A DNA stretch of 64,000 nucleotides from contig JALRME010000013.1 in the NCBI GenBank assembly GCA_026120035.1, positions 930,001 to 994,000 of the forward strand, written 5' to 3'. Of this stretch, positions 34,506 through 47,155 are shown piece by piece (the stretch's first letter is position 1; each line of letters begins with the position of its first letter). The notes under the pieces are model-generated. The model was given only the letters and a program-made list of their open reading frames with translations, was not told the DNA's origin and did no database searches. This stretch comes from Coleophoma eucalyptorum. Its lineage: Eukaryota > Ascomycota > Leotiomycetes > Helotiales > Dermateaceae. A program made the translations under genes and the position numbers.

Positions 34506-35613
34506 TTCTTTCAAAGAATAATTCACAATCACAGAACCATATTAAATGCTTGCTTTTCGTAGCATTAGCATCCCTCTTCAGTTCTTATTACTTCTGCGGG
34601 CCCTGGCGTTGGAAATTTTACCATACAAGAGTAGAACGAGAGCGCTTACTTGGTCTTATTTTTCGTGGTTAGGGCATGGGTGGGTGGATGTATGAGCTTA
34701 GTATCTTATTGCTTGTGCGTTTGAGTTGCGCTTGCCTTTGTACCCAGCCTGGTGAGCTGCTTGCTCAGATAAAGTGTACCTAGAACTAGGGGCAGAATTA
34801 CCTTTCCGTCTAGGTCTTAGAATTCAATGGACAATATGCCCCTACCATGTATCTGATAGCAACAATGATTTGTATCCAATTTACTGGTATAAATTGGGTT
34901 AGGATGGGCTGAGCTGGCCTGCCATATGGTCGATTATTATTATTCTTGGAGTTGATGGCTTCAGAATGACACGCCAGAAAGCGTAACAAGCACGTGTGAA
35001 CAAAAAGGAATCAAACACTACAGAAAGTCTTTGGATTAAAAGCACCCAAATGTGCCTCTTTTACTAGACTAATACCTTCCCTTTCCCTTCCCGTCCCCTC
35101 TTCATGGTTGACTTTCCAACCTTGCTCACTGAAGTGGGCATAAACACAATATTCTGAGCGTTGTTCAACACTTGAACAGAAAAGCTTAAATGACAGACGA
35201 CCCAGACAAGCCCATAAACCCCAAGAACCCCAAGAACCCCAAGCACACCGGAAAAAAAGAGTGCTATTCAAAAGGACAGATCCCTTTTTGCACTCCATGC
35301 TTATATGTGCCCAAACTTTCAACTGTAAGCTGTTGACAGGAAGAGAGCGATTATTCAGTGTAAAGAAAAAAGATAAAGGAAGCGCTGATGCCACAAAACG
35401 CAGAATATCAACTGATTCTATGCCCTTCGCTTTTGTCGCTCCCATGCTTGATTGATGTGTGTGCACTGCGTATACTCCGCTTGCATGCTTACTATCGACA
35501 AATTCGCCTGTGTTTCTATCCATTCATCCATCCTAATATTACACGCTAGATTTCTTATAATAACGTTTTCCCCATGGTCTCGTAATCATCCACGAACCTA
35601 TCATGCAATTATC
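34506..35613. other. Convergent spacer between UFD2 and the DENN gene
   Basis: 3' ends of two genes converge here. The short tandem repeat CCCCAAGAA occurs near 35217-35240. A 170-codon minus frame at 35011-35523 overlaps it but looks like chance, with repeated GVLGV runs from the repeat. No gene is supported. Confidence 0.45.
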
Positions 35614-38600
35614 TCAGCTCTTGCCACCGTTGAGGCCAAGCATGCTAGGAACAGCTTTCCGGCCAACACGCTTGCCGGGTCCATCGATTCGTGGGATACC
35701 TTGGATGGTTCGCGGTTCTTTCATGAAGGCCGGATCTAGTTGGGCTGGGATCCTACTCACAACTGTTCGATAATCAACTCCAGGCGGGAATTTGGCGCTC
35801 GGTGTTGGGACTGCGGCAGAGCGCCAGAGGTGATCAGAAGTATCGGAGATGAAGGTACTAGAAGAGCCGGCACCACCTCTGGATGAAAAGATGGACATGG
35901 ACTTTGCGGGGAAGGAAGAGCGGCCTCGAGATCGTTTCGCTACGATTATCGAGTCGAAGAGAGCTACGCGGGGATCGGTGGCAGCTATTGTCTCGCGCTC
36001 GTGAATGAATTCATTGAAAGCTGTGAACATGTTAGACCGGTTTTTCATCTTTATAAAAAGAGCTTACCTTGGGTCTGTTTCAGCATTGTAATATACTCAA
36101 GCTGATCTCCAGGCAAGCTTTTCAAGAACCCATCCATATCAAACCCATATAATTGGCCAGCATTCTTCTGTTCCCGAGATGGTCGGCCTAGGTACTTTCT
36201 GTATGTATAAAACAGACTTGCAAAACATCGGACGAAAGCTGCTCGAACACGATCTGCGTAAAATGCTGAAGGGCATACAAGGGACACTTGACCTAAGCAG
36301 CGTCCATGAGCCACGGTGCCGCAGCCTGTGCACTTATAGATCCCGTCCCCTTCTGGCCTCTCATCACAAATAGCGCATACGGATGCCACATCTCGTGTAT
36401 GCAGAGTAAAGCAGTGTCCCTCGACCCAAATAGTGGTATCTGTGTTCCGTACAGGCTGCATGAGCATGTTTGGCATAATTGTTGAGGCAGCTAAAGTAGA
36501 TGGCGCATAGGTTGAGGGTGCGTAGCCATAAGTGGATTTGTTATCTCCAAATTTTCCATCTCCAATTGACAATGCTGATGTCGAGAGACTTTGTGCGTGC
36601 CCATTTCCAAAAGGGGCATTTGGCCTACGAAGGGTTGGCGCGCGTTCCATGCCGAAAGACGAGCTACGTCTAGAAACAGTATCAAAATGGCCTGATCTCT
36701 TCTCTCGCAGAGTAGCAGCAAGAGCAAACCCAGAATCATTTCGAGAGATTGGCGTGGTAGGCGTAGGAGGGAAGACAGGGAAGTGTGTAGAGACAGGTGA
36801 GAGAGAAGAAGGAGGACTAGTCTTGCTTGACTTGCTAGTCGACGGACGCTCGACTCGAGTATGGTCATTCTTAGATTGTAAAAAGGCATTGAAGACAGAT
36901 GCCTTAACTACTGCCGGCGGATCTGGATCTCCAAAATTCGTCGAGTTTTCGGTAACATACTTTGCAAGTGTGCTTTTGCTGGCATTTTGGGTAAACAGTG
37001 ATGGGTTTTCTGACGAAAAGGCGTCATATGGGAAAGTCTCAATTGCGTATGGAGGAGGTCCTACAGCAACGCCTCGATTGTTATGATGAGGAGCTGCAAG
37101 TTGTAGCAGAGATATAAGCTTCCTTCGTTGTTGGCGTGGTAGCGCAACCGGGGGTGATGTTGACTCAATAATGTCCTGGTCCAAATCCACCAATACATAA
37201 TCGTCCTCTGGAAGTTCTATGTTCTCGTATCTTCGTTCAATACCGACAATGTACGGGCAGGGAGCCTCGAGTGCCGACAATAATCTCGCAGGAAGTACTG
37301 GAATGAATATGCTCGCCCATTTCAATGGGTAAAGCAAACTAGCCAAAGCTTTGCTAGCCAAATGAAGCATGGCAGTGTGTGATGAAAGGAGAATTATCCT
37401 GGATTCTGAAAGTGCAAACTCAAGTAGAGCAACCATGTTGGGTATTGAAAGCGATCGGAAAAGTGCATAAAGATCCGTGTTTCGTGACTCTGGAAGTTCA
37501 TTAGCAGCCTCTTTTCGAGCAAACAATCGAAGCTCTCTAATGGCGATTTCGACTTGGGTCTTGGAAGATATCGGTGTGAGGGCCTCGGTGCAAAGATTGA
37601 CCACATAGCGTTCTAAAGGCTGCCATCGGCCAACCTTCGGAGAGCTTGCAGGCACTCTGAGGATGCCACCGTCAGTCATGGGTACCACGACAGCTCTAAG
37701 CCACTCCTTCCAAAAGCTCGTAAGACTGGGGTCTCTCCCAAGAATACCATAAGCCCTAGGTGTCCAAAGGCCAGTCTCGCCATCTGTAAGTCCGTCGATC
37801 TTAGCCGCTGCACCGTGTCGTACAGGCCGCAGCATATCAGTCATCAGCCCAATTTTCTCCTCAACAGCACTGATCTGTTCCTCCAATGCTTCTCTAGCAG
37901 CTGAACCAGATACTGCACTTGGTAGTTTTGCCAGTAGCTGCGACAGGTGGGCTCGCTCAGAAGCTAATCTCTCACCCAAACTTGCGGCTAATTCTCGCTC
38001 CTCGTTTGACATGTGTGCTTGTCTCCATTCTTCGCATCTTCTTTCCACATTCGCCGCTGCGTCCTGGTTTAGAGGCATCCAGACAATGACTGTGATGCCA
38101 TAGATCTTCGAGTTGTCATCCGAGGTCATGGCGAAACCGTGCCATGTTGATCGTGGTCGCTCATCTGCGGAAACAATATTTATATCGTTCGGGAATGCAA
38201 ACATCGGTACATAGTCTGGAAATCTTCCCCGTCTCTTAACTTCATCCACTTGGCTCTTCGAGGGATATCTATCTAGTAGAACTGGTTCGAATCGTCGCTT
38301 CAATGGATGCATTGCCGGATCCGCATTTAGGGGTTCTGGAGGTGGTATAACAGAATTGTAGTTACTCATTCGTCTCGAAGTTCGCACGGAAGCTAAATAT
38401 GTCAGTCAATATGTGTTCTTCCTGGTCATGCCATCCTCTCTTCAACAGCAGTAGAGCTGACAATATCGCGCCATCTCACAGCCAGTTGAATCTCGAAATC
38501 CAAACTTACTTGCTCGTTGTACCATAGAAGGTTGTCTTTTCGCACTATTCATGTCCCGGAAACTAATTTTTCTCCTAATGCTGCCTCCCACACTTCTTAG

Positions 38601-39167
38601 CTGGCTCTTCCGAGCCAAACCCAGTCCAGGTCCATCATTTTCGTCGAATCTTAATCTTTCCGCCCTCGGGCTTGTCATAGGCGGTCTACTTTGTATCGGG
38701 GCCCCGGCAGCAAAACTCAAGTCGTCCAGGAAGTTTTCCCTCTCACTCGCGAACTTCAATAGTGCCTTGTCAAAATCGAACGTCTCGATGGTGGGGATGT
38801 TGCCGTTAGACTGCCCTGCCTTGATTGTGACACTACTGCGGTTACTCTCTACGCGGTCGAGCTCGTCGAGGGTCTGAATGGAGTTTCGCGCATCGTTCGA
38901 CAACTTGCTAAGGCGATTCCATGAGTTGTTCCGCGAGTGTTTTGCTGTAGCTCGGGATGTACTATTGCCAATGCTGTCTCGTAGAACTGGGGATGTTGGT
39001 TCGCCCTCGCTGCCCTCTTCGATAGTAGCCTCTACCTGTGGGGATGGAGGTGCTCCGTTCGCAGACTTATCACGCGCATTGGCACTTGAGAAGTCCTCGC
39101 CGTAAGATAGAGAATCTATACCGGCGATCCAGAAATAATCTGCCAGGGGAGAGGAGCTGGTGTCCAT
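35614..39167 (-). CDS. DENN-domain protein with C1-like zinc finger (Rab GEF candidate)
   Basis: DENN domains act as guanine nucleotide exchange factors for Rab GTPases. Three exons (39167-38510, 38392-36068, 36020-35614) give 1129 residues; introns are 117 and 47 nt. The N-terminal 220 residues are Ser-rich, beginning with DYFWIAGIDSLSY. The tripartite DENN module covers roughly 240-700: an upstream part with MFAFPNDINI and HGFAMTSDD, a core with LFRSLSIPNMVALLEFALSE, RIILLSSH and LYPLKWASIFIPVLP, and a dDENN part further on. A coiled-coil stretch is inserted near 340-400. A Cys/His cluster near 860-910 (CAICDERPEGDG..CTGCGTVAHGRC) is a C1-like zinc finger. The ATG at 39167 is the first in an open frame that continues upstream without ATG. 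Confidence 0.9.
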
Positions 39168-41583
39168 GGCATAACAGAAGTCTGCAAGACCGCAGCAGCG
39201 TTGAGAATAATAAGGGGTGGGGCAGAATTGCCGTGTGTAAAGTTCCCACTCCTCCTCTAGTACTGCATCGAAAGCTCCGGAGGGTGATTTACGCGAAAGC
39301 AAAGATCGCAAAGCCGCAAAGTGGTGTGCAGATGTGATGTATATATGGAGTGATGTGATGTGACGAAGAGCCAGGTGCAAGTGCAGTATGTGAGGTGTGA
39401 GTCGGCAGGTAGTGGTTCGTGGAGCGAAAAGCGTGTTGACTACGACGCGGTGGAGCCAGGTCGGGAATCGAGTCGATGGAGCCGGACGGTTGGGGCTAGG
39501 AGCAAAGTCGTCGCGCTGGACTGTGGGGGGACGGAGAAGGAGCACGTAGGAGTAGAGAATAGGGTTGAAATTCGACGATGGAATGTACAGCTAAGAAGGT
39601 TTGGTGAAGAGGCAAGCAGCTCGACTAATCGATGCAATGGGAGAGCAGGAGAGAAGAGAGATTAGAGATTGTCAAGCAACTCGGGCAGATACAGCGCGGT
39701 GGAGTGCAACCCAGCGACTTAGTATTGTACACAAGCGTGATGGTCCAGGAACAGGAAGGTGATGGTGTTGTTATCCACTACAACTAGTTCTACTGGATCG
39801 CGTCGGCTCCATCCCTCCGTATTGCACACTTATTATACGGCATTGCTGTGTGCTGCGATGCTACACCGGCTCCCCTCTTTCTTGCTCTTGTTCTTCTTCT
39901 TGTTCTTGCTTCTCTGCAACCTTCCGCAGGTTAATAATAACCCTACCCAAAGCGAGGGGATGATGGTGGGTGGTATGGGTATGGGTCAGTCTGTAGCAGG
40001 AGAATCCTCACAAATCCTTATCGGGGACCTGATCCCCTTTTTTCTCGTGGAGGTCTCCAGGAACAGGGTCTTTTCATTAATGTCGAGTTTCAAATGCACA
40101 ATTAAGCAAGCCCGTAAGCAGATCTTTTCCCTTTTGTGCCTGTGAGAAAGGATGCAATTGTCCCAAAGTATCTATCAGCAGCAGCAGTATCATCATCATC
40201 GGTGTTCAGTGCCATGCGGTCATGTCATCTCATCCCATCCCATCTCATCTGAACCTTCTGTCGTTTTTCATCTGGACTCTCTACCCTCCTCCTCCGTTTC
40301 CGTCTTACCTACCTGGCTGCTGCGAGGCACAGGGCCAATTGTGACCAGTACCTTCATGCAAAGAACCTCCATAGCACTGTCCATACCCGCCCGCTCGGTC
40401 TGTCAGACTGTTTGTCTCACGGAGCATTCTCACCCATCGCGTGTTTTCGCGTTTCCCCCACGCCACAACACGCCTCAAAAGAGAGACACAAGCATGCTGC
40501 GGCCCATGCTTCAAGCCAACGGTGCAAGCCACGCAAGAAAATCACACTACCCTGTGCCTCCATAATCAAAACTTGAATGGAAATAGAACCGGGAAATAAG
40601 GACAAAATACCAAGCGACCCTTCTCGGTCCTCGCAAAAGGAAGTAGCCGGTCGGGGATGAAGCTTGTGGCGCTGCTCTCTATTTTCGCCCCAGCGTCGTA
40701 TAGAGTAGATGATCGCCAGGGACTGTGGAGGAAATGGCATCAGCGAGCATAATTTACCCAAATGAACAAGCCAACTCTTGCAGGCCTCAAAAGGGTCGGC
40801 GATCTGCAAATCTTCGCAGTATCTCTTGTGCCAGTTCCAGGATGTGAGGCAGCCAACGAGCGCGCGACTGTATTTGCTTTTGTCTCTCAAGTGCTGCGAC
40901 ATTGGCCGGGTACCTGGTTGACGGGGGGCCATGTCTTCCCAAGGAAATAATGACAAGACCAGAAAAAAAGAAAACATTCATGCTTCTGTCATTTTTACTG
41001 GGACCAGCACGTCGTCGAAGCCTTCATTTCGGGCACCTGCAGCATCTTGCATCGGAGTCTAGTATGCTGATGAGACTGACGCGACAGACTGTGAATCTCG
41101 CTACAGATAGGGGCAAATCTGGAGTAGTGCTCGCGTGTTAGGGTATGGTGGTAGGGGTTAGGGGCTTGGAGATGTTCAATGTGTAGATCAAAGATGTCTG
41201 ATGGGTTTACCCAAAAGGAAAAGAAAAAACAAAAGATAGTCAAGAAAGCCTTCTTGGGTACTATCTTCACCTCAGCTCTCTGCAATAGATCAGTCCTCAT
41301 CCTTTGTCGCTCACTTGATCCCTCGTATCAACCTAAGGCATAAAACCGACATCAGGGAAGGAGGCGGCGGCTTTACTTCCCGAATCTGTGTAGATTTGCA
41401 AAATACACTTTCCACAACACATGGTTGACCGTATTTCCATAACCAATAATTTCAAGGTGACATACATAAGAAACTCCTTCCAATCCTCCATGGCTTGTTG
41501 GGGTCGTATTTGGTTTATCTCCCTCGTACCTTCTCCGCACTTGTACTCTAGATTTCTCAACCTAGACGCTTATGTTTTCCACT
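39168..41583. other. Gene-poor region upstream of the DENN gene
   Basis: No gene is supported. A 186-codon ATG frame at 40417-40977 (minus) is not protein-like to my eye. CT-rich microsatellite-like runs occur near 39880-39915 (TTCTTC/TTCTTG) and short CATC repeats near 40190-40255. The first few hundred bases are the probable DENN leader. Confidence 0.4.
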
Positions 41584-42276
41584 TCAGCTGTACCACATTC
41601 CACGTTCATTTTGTACATCATCTGAAGAGATTGGCGTCCGCGTCGTGGGCTTGGATGCTGCATGCATTCGTTCCTTGGACACGTTCTGGATCTTCAAGGC
41701 TGACTGCTGTGTTTTGGTTGATACGTTTGCGTCGGCTTTGCTTCGTGTACTGTATAGTGCCATTAGCGTTGAGGTTTCTGGCTCACATCTCTGAGACGCA
41801 ATGCCACAAGCTTCGAGATCGTCTTCGTCCTTGAAACGAATTAATTCGTCGCCACCAATTCTACTTTCATCATCAACAACGGACCTCTGGGCTCTTGGAG
41901 CATAAAACTCAGCGCGGTCAATCTGGTCGCCTATATGTGGGCATTGGCACCTTAGCGTACGAAAATAGGATTTGACATTATCGAAGTCTGCAGGTCAAGC
42001 GTATTGAGATTCTTTTAATCTTTGATTTCAAGTAAGATGAGTGTTGATCATACCAACCTCATTATGTATCAATTTCAAAGCAGACCGGAGCGATGCACAA
42101 CTATTAAATTGTGTTCATTAAATTTGGATATTCTTAGTATCACTTTATCGACACTTACCTTCCTCTTTACTCTTGTCAGCCAGCCAGCCATGCCGCTGAC
42201 AACTCAAGTTACTATCACAAAGGTCCATATCATTACAATCGTGAACAGCCTCTGGTTCTTCACCCAATAACTTGGG
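41584..42276 (-). CDS. Cryptic multi-exon gene, 5' end unresolved
   Basis: The 3' exon is 41987-41584. It has 134 codons including the TGA, is stop-free and acidic, and is preceded by a CTTGAC branch and CTGCAG acceptor. A 47-nt exon (42100-42054) joins it in frame through a GTATGA donor, giving ALKLIHNEVDFDNVKSYF. Further 5', 42276-42159 is an open block containing DCNDMDLCDSNLSCQRHGW, bounded by a GTTAG acceptor and a GTAAGT donor. That canonical donor is one base out of phase with the next exon, while a poorer GTGTCG donor at 42154 would restore frame. The visible product has several Cys/His residues, but I recognise no domain. It may be a real lineage-specific gene or a decayed one. The start is not found. 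Confidence 0.4.
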
Positions 42277-45104
42277 CTAACAGTCCTATCACAGTTGATG
42301 CCTGGAGTGGCAGCTCTCCTGCAGATAAGCCACTGAGTGTGATGGTATAAGCGCATGCACTGTAGTATGGTAGACGTCGTTTGCAACACAGATCTAGTGA
42401 GACAGTGTAATTATTCTCTTGTAACCGTGTCGAACCTCTTGTCACCTGTCCATCGCCAACTTCAATACACCATCCCAACCAACTTCTGGCATGGTCGGTT
42501 GACCTTAGAACTGAGGCAAGAAGGTATTTTGTCATCTCTATCACCGGTGCCTGCGATCATGACCACATGATTGGTGCTAGTGATAGCTGAATGGACTGTA
42601 GAGATTGAAGACATGCTTGGCAAGTCAATCTACCACGACGATGCTGGTTGTTGAAAAAGCAATGCAAGTCTTTCCTCATGAGGAAGCAAAATCCTTAAAT
42701 TGCTCATACTACGTGTGAGTGTTCTCTAGTTGAATTCCAAGTGTGTATATTGTCTAGCTGGGAGAAGTATTTCTCGGATACAAGATATTTAATTTAACTG
42801 CATCAATAATGGCCATTCCCTCGATCACGTTCTTGTGACTATCTCATTATAAACCCACCAACCCGCGAAGCTTGACAGACTGGAGCCCTATGTAAATGCC
42901 TAATTAAAAGGCATCTTGGTGATCCCACTTTCTTCTACACCTACATCCTCTCATCCAGCATGTCACCAAGGTCCACTCCTCGCTTAAACATCACCCCCCC
43001 CCCCTTCAAGTCAGAATACCACAACATGTCCCGAGCCTCTTACTACTCCATCTCAATCTCCCAGAGTCATGAAATGGCTGATCATTAACCCCAGCTACTT
43101 ATGTACACTGAAGTCCATGCACACGGGATTGAACATCTGCGCTAGGGGGATTTCCCTTTCATCAACTCTTTCTTTACATCCAGTATTCGGGCGTGGGCAC
43201 GGGCATGAGGCATCAGTTGCTGCAAGATAAGGCGCAGTGCTTTTCCAGCTATAAAAAACCCCGCTAACAACGGAGTGAGGGAGTTCTTGGCTAAAAAAGA
43301 AAGCTAGGCGTGAGCTGGAGGTATATTTTGATAAGCAGAGCTGAGCGGCGTGGGTGTCTAGCAGCTAGTCTGATTCTAAGAGTGATACTAGCTGCAGTAG
43401 CTAAAAACCACCAAATATTGTAAAGATCAATCGCACGTCGCCAGCATAGCATCAAGGAAGGAAGCTGAGACGTGTATTGGATGCCGGCACTGTGTTTTCG
43501 ACAGAGTGGCTGTCATAATGTTTGATCTTCCGATATACCAAGCATGCATTTGCTTCTCAGAATATTTCAGCCCTAAAAATACTCCACAAAGGTGGTGTGG
43601 CAGGAATTAGTTTTGTGATTCATGGATTCTAGCTACCCCTGTATAAGTAAATCTATCTTTGCACATCTCAAGTACCAGAATAATGCAAGAATAGCAGCAA
43701 CATAGACTGAGGCATAAATAAATCAAATCTACACCAAGTTATTTATGCCCGTAGTCCACCATCCCTCTAAATTTAGCCCTCAAAAGACCCCCCTATTATT
43801 AAGCGAGCAACGGTTCTAAGCTAAGCTAAAGGCTACCTAGGTACCTCAACGTGACGAACTTTCGCGACAAGTTCGTGATGTTTTCGTGCTGCTAACTACT
43901 TGGGACAATAATACCTGCTCATTTCATTTCATTTCATTCCACCCCCACCCACTCCAGTCCTTTGAAATTTCCAAAGGAGGTGAATGAGGCAGCGGTCTTC
44001 CTCACACCGCAGTTTCTTTCCTCGCCACAAAAAAAAAAGAAAAGAAAAAAAAGGAAGGTTTTTGTTTTTTCCTTTTGGTTAAAATTCGGGTACGTAGCAT
44101 CTAGTCCTCCTGCTTGACAAATAAGACAATACCGGCGGACAGGGGAGGGAGATCTAGAAGAAAGAGCCAAGCACGCACCAACGGTGCGATCAAGGGAACC
44201 CGCCCCCTGCCTGCCGAAGATAGAGTTCTATGCCGTCTCTTGTACAACCTAGATCTTTCCGGTATGGCAGGCTGACTCAAAAAGGAACAAGGAAGACGAG
44301 CAATATCGCTGGGATTATATAGTGGAGAGGCGCATGCAGTTCCGAGAGAGGTTTATTGTGCAGGGACTCTTGTTGCTTCTCTTGATAGGTAGCTTGAGTT
44401 GCTACTGCATATTGGAGAAAAAAAGTACCTCGGCGATTTTGAGTGATTGCTCAGAGATACACTGGATGTACTCATAACTCATTTATTGATATGTGCTTTA
44501 CCTGTCACGAGCATCGAGATCAAATATAACAGTAAACCTAGATCTTAGGGATATACGTATGTGCTGTGGAGTATTTGATAGGAAGGATGAAGTAAGGCGT
44601 TTCTTGATTTTTGTGAACTTCCATTACGTGAATGGAGGATAAATATACAAACTTCGATGCCGTGCTTGTACATTGGCCCGTATTTTGATTTCAGATGACG
44701 TCCGTTTTTGTGCTCTGTTGCTAGCCCCTGTATACTAAATACCAGAGAACTTCCAAAGAAGACTAGAACCTTGCAGATAATTCTGAATCATGTATCCTAA
44801 CCCTCCTTAAGAACGACAAGTCCATGCATGATAATTATAAGCACGTAACATATTTCCTGGAGTTTGCAAGTATTTCTGAGATGAAGATATTCAATCCTAT
44901 GCAAGGCTATACTAGAACCGTTGATAACATATGCTCTAATCCAGATGAGACTATCTTCTATACCTTTTAAACATCAAGCTGCCCGAAAACCTATGCGACT
45001 TTCAGTAACGACCATCAACACTATCTCTGTTGCGTCGACTGTCTCCAATGCATACCAATATCCTGACCAGAGGGATGCAATCTTTTGATTCGAATATGTC
45101 CTTA
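42277..45104. other. AT-rich gene-poor region
   Basis: No supported gene. Frames at 42260-42544 (minus) may include missing 5' exons of the cryptic gene. A C11 run lies at 42994-43004, and ATTTC repeats at 43921-43938. Poly-A/G runs occur near 44028-44055. AT-rich sequence dominates 44500-45000. Confidence 0.4.
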
Positions 45105-46184
45105 TCACCGCAGTCTGGTACCCAGACTTCCCGTACTCAGGTAACCTCTATTACCCATGGGACCTCTCCAACCAATACTCAAAACGCCAAAGATCAATCT
45201 CCCGTCTTCAGGTTCAGGACCCCGCTGAATCTCCTCAACCATAAAACAGACCTGTTGCACATCACCGGGATTCAAGATTGGACGTTCGATCTCCTCACCC
45301 CGTATGACAAGATCCCAATTAAGGCCTGTGCTCTTGAATCCCTCGTTCGTTTCTAAAATCACCGTATCGAGGGTGATGGTTTCCTCCCCACAGTTCTCCA
45401 ACTGTGCTTCCAGTGCCCATTTCCGAATCTCATTCTCTTGATCTGGAAGCTTGGGCGAGGACGGTAAAACGCCTGTCTTAGTGCGTACGACCATACAGCC
45501 TTTGCATACGAACTGATATAATTTCCTAAATGTCCTGACCCGCCCGCTCGTCGGAGTTGTCTCGGAATATGTCACCGTGACGGCGAGGACATGGCTTCCC
45601 TCCTCTTTCAAATCGAAATTAACGACTTTCTGTAAACTATCGCCTGCGTCCAGTTCATGTCCTTCCTTTTCTTTTCCCCCTTCCTCCCCGCCTCCTTCAT
45701 TTTCTTGTAGTTCAGAAGAGGGTCCAAGCTCAAGCACAATTGGTGTTGCAGAGCTAGGGATTTTCATCTCGGCTTCGATGCGTACATTGCTAATCGTTTT
45801 CGTAGGTGTTGAAGAGGAAGGTAGGAGCTCATTGTTGGCGCACAGAGTACAACTAAATGTCTCACCAACATAGGCAGATCCGAATGCCGGCGGGAGGGTG
45901 AGAAGGGGAGAGAGGATAAAGTTCTCTTGCGAATCGGTGCCCGGGTATGCTAAAGATGCTGCAGGAGAGGCATAGGTGCCTGTTGGTGATGGTAATGGGG
46001 TTGGCAAAGGATGCTGAGTTGATAGTGATGGCCGTGAAAGCCTGGCGCGGGGTTAGCTTCCTCCTGTATTTTCTGGTTTGCCATCTGGGGATGAGAGGGG
46101 GACCAGTTACCTCAGAACTTTGAGAGAAATCGAATGCTTCTCCTTCACGCCCTCAATGGTAGAAATATTGCGCTGATGCGCCAT
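45105..46184 (-). CDS. TRAPPC13: TRAPP complex subunit, TRAPPC13 (DUF974) type
   Basis: TRAPPC13 belongs to TRAPP complexes that activate Rab GTPases at the Golgi. Two exons (46184-46111, 46041-45105) separated by a 69-nt intron with a GCTAAC branch give 336 residues. The family start SISLKVLRLSRPSLS is formed exactly across the splice. Further landmarks are AYVGETFSCTLCANNE (about 80-95), LAVTVTY, RKLYQFVC, the central LEAQLENC and the C-terminal GWRGPMGNRGYLSTG. An acidic low-complexity insert sits in the middle (EGGGEEGGKEKEG). Length is typical of fungal members and shorter than the animal protein. It is divergent from the SET gene. Confidence 0.93.
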
Positions 46185-46491
46185 CTTGGGTGGACCTTCT
46201 TTCAAGCCATATACCTTCCCCGGTCAACACAAAGTCGAAATTGTGGGATGGATTTCGAACGGACTGGAATGTCAGACGAAAGAGAGCTCGTGGATTTAGA
46301 GTTCGACCCCACCGCACTGCCCTTTACCTCACCGCCAGCCTTATCTTATCGTAACCCATGTTTTCAAGATTGCACAGTACGTCGATCTCGGGGGTTTTTT
46401 GACAACGCCTCTTCTTCAACCCACCTCACCCACCTCCGTGCTCCCATATTGACTACTCTTCGCGCGCAGAAACGACGACAAATAACACAGT
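46185..46491. promoter_or_regulatory. Divergent promoter between TRAPPC13 and the SET gene
   Basis: A 307-bp spacer separates the two ATGs. A long plus-strand frame crosses it (46134-46508) but overlaps the TRAPPC13 first exon antisense and is not supported. CT/CA-rich sequence at 46410-46450 fits a start region for the SET gene. Confidence 0.5.
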
Positions 46492-47155
46492 ATGGGGTCC
46501 CTGACTGAAGTAGATATTGACAGTGTCCAAGGGATCCCGCTGGTAAGGGCACCAGGATTGGTCCTGGTGATAGACACACCGAAAGGTATGGATTACTTGC
46601 ACATGGCATAGCTTTCTTGTCTGGGGCTTTTCTTCGTACTGATCATACATTAGGTCGTGGCATCTTCGCAGGCAGAGATATCCCAGCTCACACTCTTCTT
46701 GAGGTATGCCCAGTGCTGGTGCTAGACCCTGTTGAAAATGAACAGCATGTTCGCAAGACCGATTTGTACAACTACACGTAGTAAGAACTCCCAAGCTTGC
46801 CATACATGGCGAGGGAAATAATTTTGATTCATCTAATAGCAATTGGCCCTACACACCGCCCAAATCCAAGGGCGGTTCCACGAACCCAGACACAAAGATC
46901 CCGACAACGACACAAGCGGTGATACTCGGGCTAGGAAGCATGTTCAATCACTCCACGATGCACCAGAACGTCGGGTGGAGACGCGATGTGAAAAATCTCT
47001 TGATGACTTATATTACATTGAGGGATGTAAAGGAGGGCGAAGAGCTATGTATATCCTATGGTTCCAGACTTACCTTCAGGGACACAGATGCTGAAGAGCT
47101 GGCAAGTAGTGACGAGGATGAAAACGAAGTGCTGGGTAGAATTGACCTCATTTAA
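46492..47155 (+). CDS. Small SET-domain protein
   Basis: SET domains transfer methyl groups from S-adenosylmethionine to lysine. Three exons (46492-46585, 46654-46780, 46840-47155) give 178 residues; introns are 68 and 59 nt. Splicing rebuilds KGRGIFAGRDIPAHTLLE (the N-terminal SET strand) and NYTYNWPYTPP. The core motifs are GLGSMFNHST (the NHS cofactor-binding motif) and GEELCISYG (the catalytic-tyrosine motif). No pre-SET or post-SET cysteines and no other domain are present, so the protein is almost a bare SET fold. At the second intron a donor 5 nt upstream of the used GTAAGA would break the frame. Substrate is unknown. Confidence 0.85.

Noticed and set aside
35011..35523. 170-codon minus-strand frame downstream of UFD2
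   Set aside because: It runs through a short tandem repeat and has no protein-like pattern; antisense frames are equally open.
40417..40977. 186-codon minus-strand ATG frame
   Set aside because: Composition (many Cys, Trp, Leu and Arg without pattern), antisense frames of similar length and lack of any family resemblance point to chance.
46134..46508. Plus-strand frame across the TRAPPC13/SET promoter
   Set aside because: It overlaps the TRAPPC13 first exon antisense and stops right after the SET start; most likely chance.
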